Position numbers and translations under genes: made by a program. Under the pieces are notes generated by a model. It was given only the letters and a program-made list of their open reading frames with translations, was not told the origin of the DNA and did no database searches. This document shows, piece by piece, positions 59,741 through 64,000 of a DNA stretch of 64,000 nucleotides. This DNA comes from Clostridia bacterium (GTDB lineage: Bacteria; Bacillota; Clostridia; UBA1381): the NCBI GenBank assembly GCA_017621875.1, contig JAGASE010000001.1, positions 372,001 to 436,000 on the forward strand, written 5' to 3'. Each line of letters begins with the position of its first letter. Position 1 is the stretch's first letter.

Positions 59741-60868
59741 ATGAAGAAATTAGAGAAATACAGTAATTGGATTATGGCACTGGTGTTTATTGTGGTCGTA
59801 ATTGTGGTTTATAAAACCTTTGACAATTTTTATAAAATTGCCGAGTGGCTGGGCTTAATTTTAAAAAGTCTTACCCCGTTTTTGATAGGCTTTATAATCG
59901 CATATATACTTAATATGCCGTGCAAGAAGATTGACGCACTTTGCCGCAAAAGTAAATATCGTTTTATTAATAACAAAAGTAAAACGATAAGCATTATCAG
60001 TGTGTATTTAATAATGATTCTCGCAATGTTTATCGTGATACGTGCCATTGCTCCTGCACTTTACCGAAACGCTGTGGATTTATATAACAATATTCCCGGA
60101 TATATAGATGATATTCTGGCAGCAGTGGAAACATGGCAAAGCGAGCATAATATCAGCTTGTTTGAGATAAACGAGGCAAATATTACTAAGGCGTTTAACA
60201 GCATTTTGGGTAAAATTGATGTGACGGAATTTTCAAAATACGCAAAGGGCGTAGTCAATATTACATCAGGCGTTATAAATGTATTTATCGGAATTATCGT
60301 TTCTGTATATATGCTCATTGATAAGGAAAAAATCAAGGCATCTGTAAGACGTATTCTAAGAATTTTCCTTAAAGAAGAAAGAAGCAGCAGATTTATTGAA
60401 AACGTTAAAAAGGTAAATAATATCTTTTCAAAATACGTGTTCTGTCTGCTATTAGATGCGATTGTAATGGCGGTGCTGGCAACTGTGATTTTGTCGATAC
60501 TAAATATTAAATATGCCATGATTTTAGGCGGAATAATAGGACTGTTCAATCTCATTCCATATTTCGGTGCAATATTTGCGTCGGTGCTGTCAGTTGTAAT
60601 AACGCTTGTTACAGGCGGAATTTTCAAGGCTGTATCGGCAGCAATCGCACTTATCGTGCTGCAGCAGCTTGACGGCAACTTTATCGGTCCGAAAATTATG
60701 GGACAGATGCTGGACGCATCTCCCTTGTGGATAATTTTTGCGGTAACGCTCGGCGGAGGACTTTTCGGAATCGGCGGAATGATTGTGTCGGTTCCGGTGT
60801 TGGTAACGCTTAAAATGGTTATTACCGATTTTATAAACGAGAAGGAAACAGAAAAAAGTGAAAACTGA
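59741..60868 (+). CDS. AI-2E family permease
   Basis: A 375-residue membrane protein of the AI-2E transporter family (formerly UPF0118), with about eight helices. It shows an N-terminal span, the LKSLTPFLIGFIIAYILNMPCKKID loop and the family region GGIIGLFNLIPYFGAIFASV with GLFGIGGMIVSVPV. Members export varied substrates (AI-2, Na+, others); the substrate here is unknown. ATGAGGTAACAGC precedes ATG 59741. The stop overlaps the next gene by 11 bases, so it is coupled to the flavoprotein genes. Confidence 0.9.
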   Translation: MKKLEKYSNWIMALVFIVVVIVVYKTFDNFYKIAEWLGLILKSLTPFLIGFIIAYILNMPCKKIDALCRKSKYRFINNKSKTISIISVYLIMILAMFIVIRAIAPALYRNAVDLYNNIPGYIDDILAAVETWQSEHNISLFEINEANITKAFNSILGKIDVTEFSKYAKGVVNITSGVINVFIGIIVSVYMLIDKEKIKASVRRILRIFLKEERSSRFIENVKKVNNIFSKYVFCLLLDAIVMAVLATVILSILNIKYAMILGGIIGLFNLIPYFGAIFASVLSVVITLVTGGIFKAVSAAIALIVLQQLDGNFIGPKIMGQMLDASPLWIIFAVTLGGGLFGIGGMIVSVPVLVTLKMVITDFINEKETEKSEN

Positions 60869-62027
60869 TATTGCTATAATAGGCGGCGGTGCTTCGGGGA
60901 TTTTTGCGGCTATTATCGCGGCAAGAAGCGGCGGAAAGGTCACAATTTTTGAAAAAAATCCGCGTGTGGGCAAAAAAATACTGTCAACAGGCAACGGACG
61001 CTGTAATTTTACAAATATAAACGCAGGGACGCATAATTATAATTCGGATTTTGCGTCCTTTGCTCTTAATAAATTTCCGCCCAAGAAGGCTATTGCTTTT
61101 TTTGAAGAACTGGGACTTTTGTCAAAAGTGGAATCGGAGGGAAGAGTTTATCCCATGAGCGGACAGGCTTCTGCGGTTTTGGACGTCTTGAGATTGGAGC
61201 TTGACAGGCTGGGTGTGAATATTCTTACCGAAACCTGCGTGTCGCAAATCCAGAAAAACGGTGACGGATTTATTGTCGTAACCGACAGCGGTGAAAAGCA
61301 TTTTGCAAAAAAGGTCATTGCCGCATCAGGCGGCATGGCAGCTCCTAAGTCCGGCTCGGACGGCAGCGGATACGCCATTTTGAAAATGCTCGGTCATACC
61401 GTAACGCCGCTTGTGCCGTCTCTGGTGCAGATTAAAACCTCAAAAGGTATTCAGGGCGTGCGTGCATACGGCAGAGTAACGCTTGAGGACGGAAAAACCG
61501 ATATCGGTGAAATTCAGTTTAATAATTACGGTCTTTCGGGAATACCTGTTTTCTCTTTGGCAAAGCATGCAAAAAAGGGAAGGAGTATTTTTGTGGATTT
61601 ACTTCCCGATTACAGCGAACAAGACGTTTTAGCATTTTTGAAAAAGCGTCCGACTCAGACGATGGAAACCTATCTTGTGGGGGTTTTGAACAAGTCTTTG
61701 GGGCAGATGCTTTTAAAGGAATGTGGAATTTTGCCGCTCTCGCGAATGAGCGATACTCTGACTGAAAATGAAATTAAAAAAATAGCGTCAAAAATAAAGC
61801 ATTGGCGGTTTGAAATTACCGGCGTGATGCCATGGGAGAACGCACAGGTGACATCGGGAGGAGTATCGCTTGATGAGGTAAGCTGCGAAACGATGGAATC
61901 GAAAATTGTTAAGGGCTTATATATAATCGGTGAGCTTTTGGATATCGACGGAGACTGCGGCGGATTTAATCTGCAGTGGGCGTGGTCAAGCGGCTTTGCC
62001 GCAGGAAGCGAGGCAGTGAATGTATAG
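60858..62027 (+). CDS. FAD-dependent oxidoreductase of the BaiN/HI0933 family
   Basis: A 389-residue flavoprotein. The FAD site GGGASGIFAAIIAARSGGKVTIFEKN is at the N-terminus, followed by GKKILSTGNGRCNFTN, a central beta insert and GDCGGFNLQWAWSSGF near the C-terminus. The family covers flavin-dependent reductases of uncertain substrate (BaiN acts on bile acids). The start is GTG 60858, overlapping the AI-2E gene. The next gene overlaps by 8 bases. Confidence 0.92.
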   Translation: MKTDIAIIGGGASGIFAAIIAARSGGKVTIFEKNPRVGKKILSTGNGRCNFTNINAGTHNYNSDFASFALNKFPPKKAIAFFEELGLLSKVESEGRVYPMSGQASAVLDVLRLELDRLGVNILTETCVSQIQKNGDGFIVVTDSGEKHFAKKVIAASGGMAAPKSGSDGSGYAILKMLGHTVTPLVPSLVQIKTSKGIQGVRAYGRVTLEDGKTDIGEIQFNNYGLSGIPVFSLAKHAKKGRSIFVDLLPDYSEQDVLAFLKKRPTQTMETYLVGVLNKSLGQMLLKECGILPLSRMSDTLTENEIKKIASKIKHWRFEITGVMPWENAQVTSGGVSLDEVSCETMESKIVKGLYIIGELLDIDGDCGGFNLQWAWSSGFAAGSEAVNV

Positions 62028-63576
62028 GATAGACAACATTAAGGTGAAGCTGACCGATGCTCTCTCGCGTGAGCATATTGCAAGGCGTGCAAAAACAACA
62101 TCCGATAATATTTTATCCTTCAAAGTGCTTAGAAAAGCAGTTGATGCACGTAAAAAAACTGATGTGCATTATGTTTATACTGTTTTAGCTGAAACAAAAA
62201 AGAGACTAAAGGATTTTAAGGAATATAAAATAGAAAATTATGAATTTCCGAAGGGTGTGCCGCTTGAAAAGCGACCACTTATAGTCGGAACAGGACCGGC
62301 GGGACTTTTTGCCGGCTTGATGCTTGCAAGAGCAGGATATAAGCCTGTTTTGATAGAACGCGGTGCGTGCGTGGAGGAAAGATGCAGGGCTGTACGCAAG
62401 TTTTGGGAAACCGGCAGGCTTGATGAACGCACAAACGTGCAGTTCGGCGAGGGCGGTGCAGGAACCTTTTCCGATGGAAAGCTGAACAGCGGCATAAATG
62501 ATAAAAGATGTCGGTTTGTTCTTGAAACCTTTGCCGAATTTGGTGCACCCGACGAAATAACCTATGCCGCAAAGCCGCATATCGGAACGGATATTTTATC
62601 AAAAGTGGTGAAGAATATCCGTCTTGAAATTGAAAAGCATGGTGGTGAGGTCAGGTTTTTAAATAAGCTTATCGGAATAAAGACTGAAAACGGGAGCGTA
62701 TGCGGTGCTGAGATTGAGAATGAAAGAGGCGTGTATACGCTTGACACCGATAATATTATCCTTGCGATAGGACATTCCGCTCGTGATACTTATACTATGC
62801 TTAAAAATCTCGGTATCAAAATTGAGCAGAAAAGCTTTTCGGTGGGAGTTCGCATTGAGCATAAGCAGGAAATGATAAATAAGAGTCAATACGGCAATTT
62901 TGCAGAGCTTTTGGGTGCGGCAGACTATAAGCTTTCCGCACATTTTGAAAACGGCAGAAGTGCGTACACATTTTGCATGTGTCCGGGCGGCGAGGTGGTT
63001 GCGTCGGCGTCCTTTTCGGAAGGCGTTGTTACAAATGGAATGAGTAACTCGCTTCGCAGCGGCGAAAATGCGAACAGTGCACTTTTGGTAAATGTTACGC
63101 CGGACGACTTTTTGTCCGATGACCCGCTTGCAGGCGTGTGGTTTCAGGAGAAAATCGAGAAAAAGGCATATACTGTGGCAGGAGAAAATTATCACGCACC
63201 AATGCAGTATGTGGGCGATTTTATGGGGTATGCCGTAAAAGATAAGGTGACGCCCACCTATAAGCCGGGACTGAAGAATTGCGATATCTCGCAGATTTTT
63301 CCTGAATTTGTGAATGAAACCTTAAGGCTTGCTATAAAGGAATTTGATAAAAAGCTGAAGGGCTTTGCGGACGGCGGAGCTGTTATGACAGCCCCTGAAA
63401 CACGCAGCTCGGCACCCTTGAGGCTTGTCCGCGACAAAGAGACGTTTATGGCGGATATTACAGGACTATACCCATGCGGAGAGGGTGCAGGGTATGCCGG
63501 CGGAATTATGAGTGCCGCGGTTGACGGAATAAAGGTAAGTGAAGCACTTGCGATGAAAGGAATGGATAGAGTTTGA
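62020..63576 (+). CDS. FAD-dependent protein of the COG2509 type
   Basis: A 518-residue flavoprotein of the uncharacterised FAD-dependent dehydrogenase family. An N-terminal ~85-residue domain precedes VGTGPAGLFAGLMLARAGYKPVLIERG, then FGEGGAGTFSDGKLNSGIND, and VAGENYHAPMQYVGDFM in the C-terminal part; ends with ACGEGAGYAGGIMSAAVDGIK. Likely an NAD(P)-linked oxidoreductase. It overlaps the previous gene by 8 bases and the next by 4, so all form one operon. Confidence 0.91.
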   Translation: MYRIDNIKVKLTDALSREHIARRAKTTSDNILSFKVLRKAVDARKKTDVHYVYTVLAETKKRLKDFKEYKIENYEFPKGVPLEKRPLIVGTGPAGLFAGLMLARAGYKPVLIERGACVEERCRAVRKFWETGRLDERTNVQFGEGGAGTFSDGKLNSGINDKRCRFVLETFAEFGAPDEITYAAKPHIGTDILSKVVKNIRLEIEKHGGEVRFLNKLIGIKTENGSVCGAEIENERGVYTLDTDNIILAIGHSARDTYTMLKNLGIKIEQKSFSVGVRIEHKQEMINKSQYGNFAELLGAADYKLSAHFENGRSAYTFCMCPGGEVVASASFSEGVVTNGMSNSLRSGENANSALLVNVTPDDFLSDDPLAGVWFQEKIEKKAYTVAGENYHAPMQYVGDFMGYAVKDKVTPTYKPGLKNCDISQIFPEFVNETLRLAIKEFDKKLKGFADGGAVMTAPETRSSAPLRLVRDKETFMADITGLYPCGEGAGYAGGIMSAAVDGIKVSEALAMKGMDRV

Positions 63577-64000
63577 GAAAAATTTTTGCATTTTCAGGCG
63601 ACGACAGCGATATTTCCGCTCTTTTGGGTAAAGGCTTTTGCGGAGCTTTGATGAGTATGCAGGATATTTCGGACGAGAATGTCAGAAAAGTGAAGGCGTG
63701 CGGTCTTGAGGTGTGGATATATGCAGATGCACAAGAGGTCGGAGCTGAATACCTTTGCTGTGAGGCAGGACGGGTTTCGTCATATGACGGAATGGGAAAA
63801 GTGGCAAATGTGGAAACTCTTGAGAGACTTGAGTCTGAAATTGGTGATATCTTATTTGACGAAGTGGTAGGCTTTGTTGTGCCGCTGCCATACTTTGACG
63901 CACCGATTTGGAATGACGAATTAAACGAAATGTGCGGATTTTCCTATGAGGCGTATGAGCTGCTGTTCGCGTTGTTTGATTCCGACACAGAAATAAGCCC
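63573..64000 (+). CDS. Unidentified protein, cut by the window end
   Basis: A frame opens at TTG 63573, overlapping the previous stop, and stays open to the window edge, 142 codons. The product starts LRKIFAFSGDDSDISALLG and has an acidic composition with VWIYADAQEVGAEYL and VVGFVVPLPYFDAPIWN. I recognise no family. The start is weakly supported, but a tight overlap with the operon favours a real gene. Confidence 0.7.
   Translation, partial: MRKIFAFSGDDSDISALLGKGFCGALMSMQDISDENVRKVKACGLEVWIYADAQEVGAEYLCCEAGRVSSYDGMGKVANVETLERLESEIGDILFDEVVGFVVPLPYFDAPIWNDELNEMCGFSYEAYELLFALFDSDTEIS

Overview
This 64 kb window looks like the chromosome of an anaerobic, probably spore-forming Bacillota of class Clostridia. 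The support is the cluster hup - RqcP-type S4 gene - yabP - yabQ - divIC - yabR, a SpoVB-like flippase, S-layer-homology (SLH) proteins, an Ogg of the clostridial type, strong AGGAGG ribosome binding sites, near-consensus sigma-A promoters, a moderately low GC content and many intrinsic terminators. The species cannot be read from the sequence. I see no prophage, insertion sequence, CRISPR array or integrase.

Layout. 0-15 kb: the dnaK end, dnaJ and an orphan fumarase beta subunit; a polysaccharide deacetylase; a leftward ogg / zinc-ribbon / fba operon; M18 aminopeptidase; Mrp ATPase; a lysine riboswitch driving an amino-acid ABC importer; a secreted GH26-like protein with stalk domains; phosphohexomutase; a pseudouridine synthase. 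15-22 kb: a six-gene aromatic amino-acid operon (DAHP synthase, tyrA, aroB, aroA, aroC, pheA) behind a Phe/Tyr-rich leader peptide and terminator. 21.7-23.2 kb: a yybP-ykoY (Mn2+) riboswitch in front of an orphan oadB-like membrane protein and a 41-residue membrane protein. 23.4-26.5 kb: a Met/Cys-rich leader peptide with terminator and a possible antiterminator, then metY and cysK, facing an Rrf2 regulator. 26.6-30.3 kb: tRNA-Gln and tRNA-Leu, an HTH protein, an orphan eutS/eutP pair, ireB, a CpsB-type phosphatase and a TIM-barrel protein. 30.3-41.6 kb: two BspA-type leucine-rich-repeat proteins, PepD, an OPT transporter with a PqqD-like protein, tRNA-Ser, a heterodimeric ABC exporter, a 54-residue protein with seven consecutive cysteines, an M14 peptidase and a DUF554 protein. 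41.7-53.6 kb: CCA-adding enzyme, SpoVB-like flippase, the hup-yab-divIC cluster, pncB, then tsaC-ywlE-rimI-tsaD and lepA, with an unidentified structured leader or small RNA before lepA. 53.6-55.0 kb: about 1.4 kb of apparently non-coding DNA full of palindromes and degenerate tandem repeats. 55-64 kb: two SLH cell-surface proteins, an AI-2E-type permease, two flavoproteins and a gene cut by the window edge.

The main theme is RNA-level control of amino-acid and metal physiology. Within 16 kb there are a lysine riboswitch, a Phe/Tyr peptide-leader attenuator, a Mn2+ riboswitch and a Met/Cys peptide-leader attenuator, each followed by a terminator and by genes that match the presumed signal (the Mn2+ case excepted, where the target is unexpected). 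The least familiar items are the Met/Cys attenuator, the Mn2+-riboswitch-controlled OadB-like pair, the poly-cysteine microprotein and the 51.6 kb leader RNA. All calls come from reading the sequence; no database search was run.
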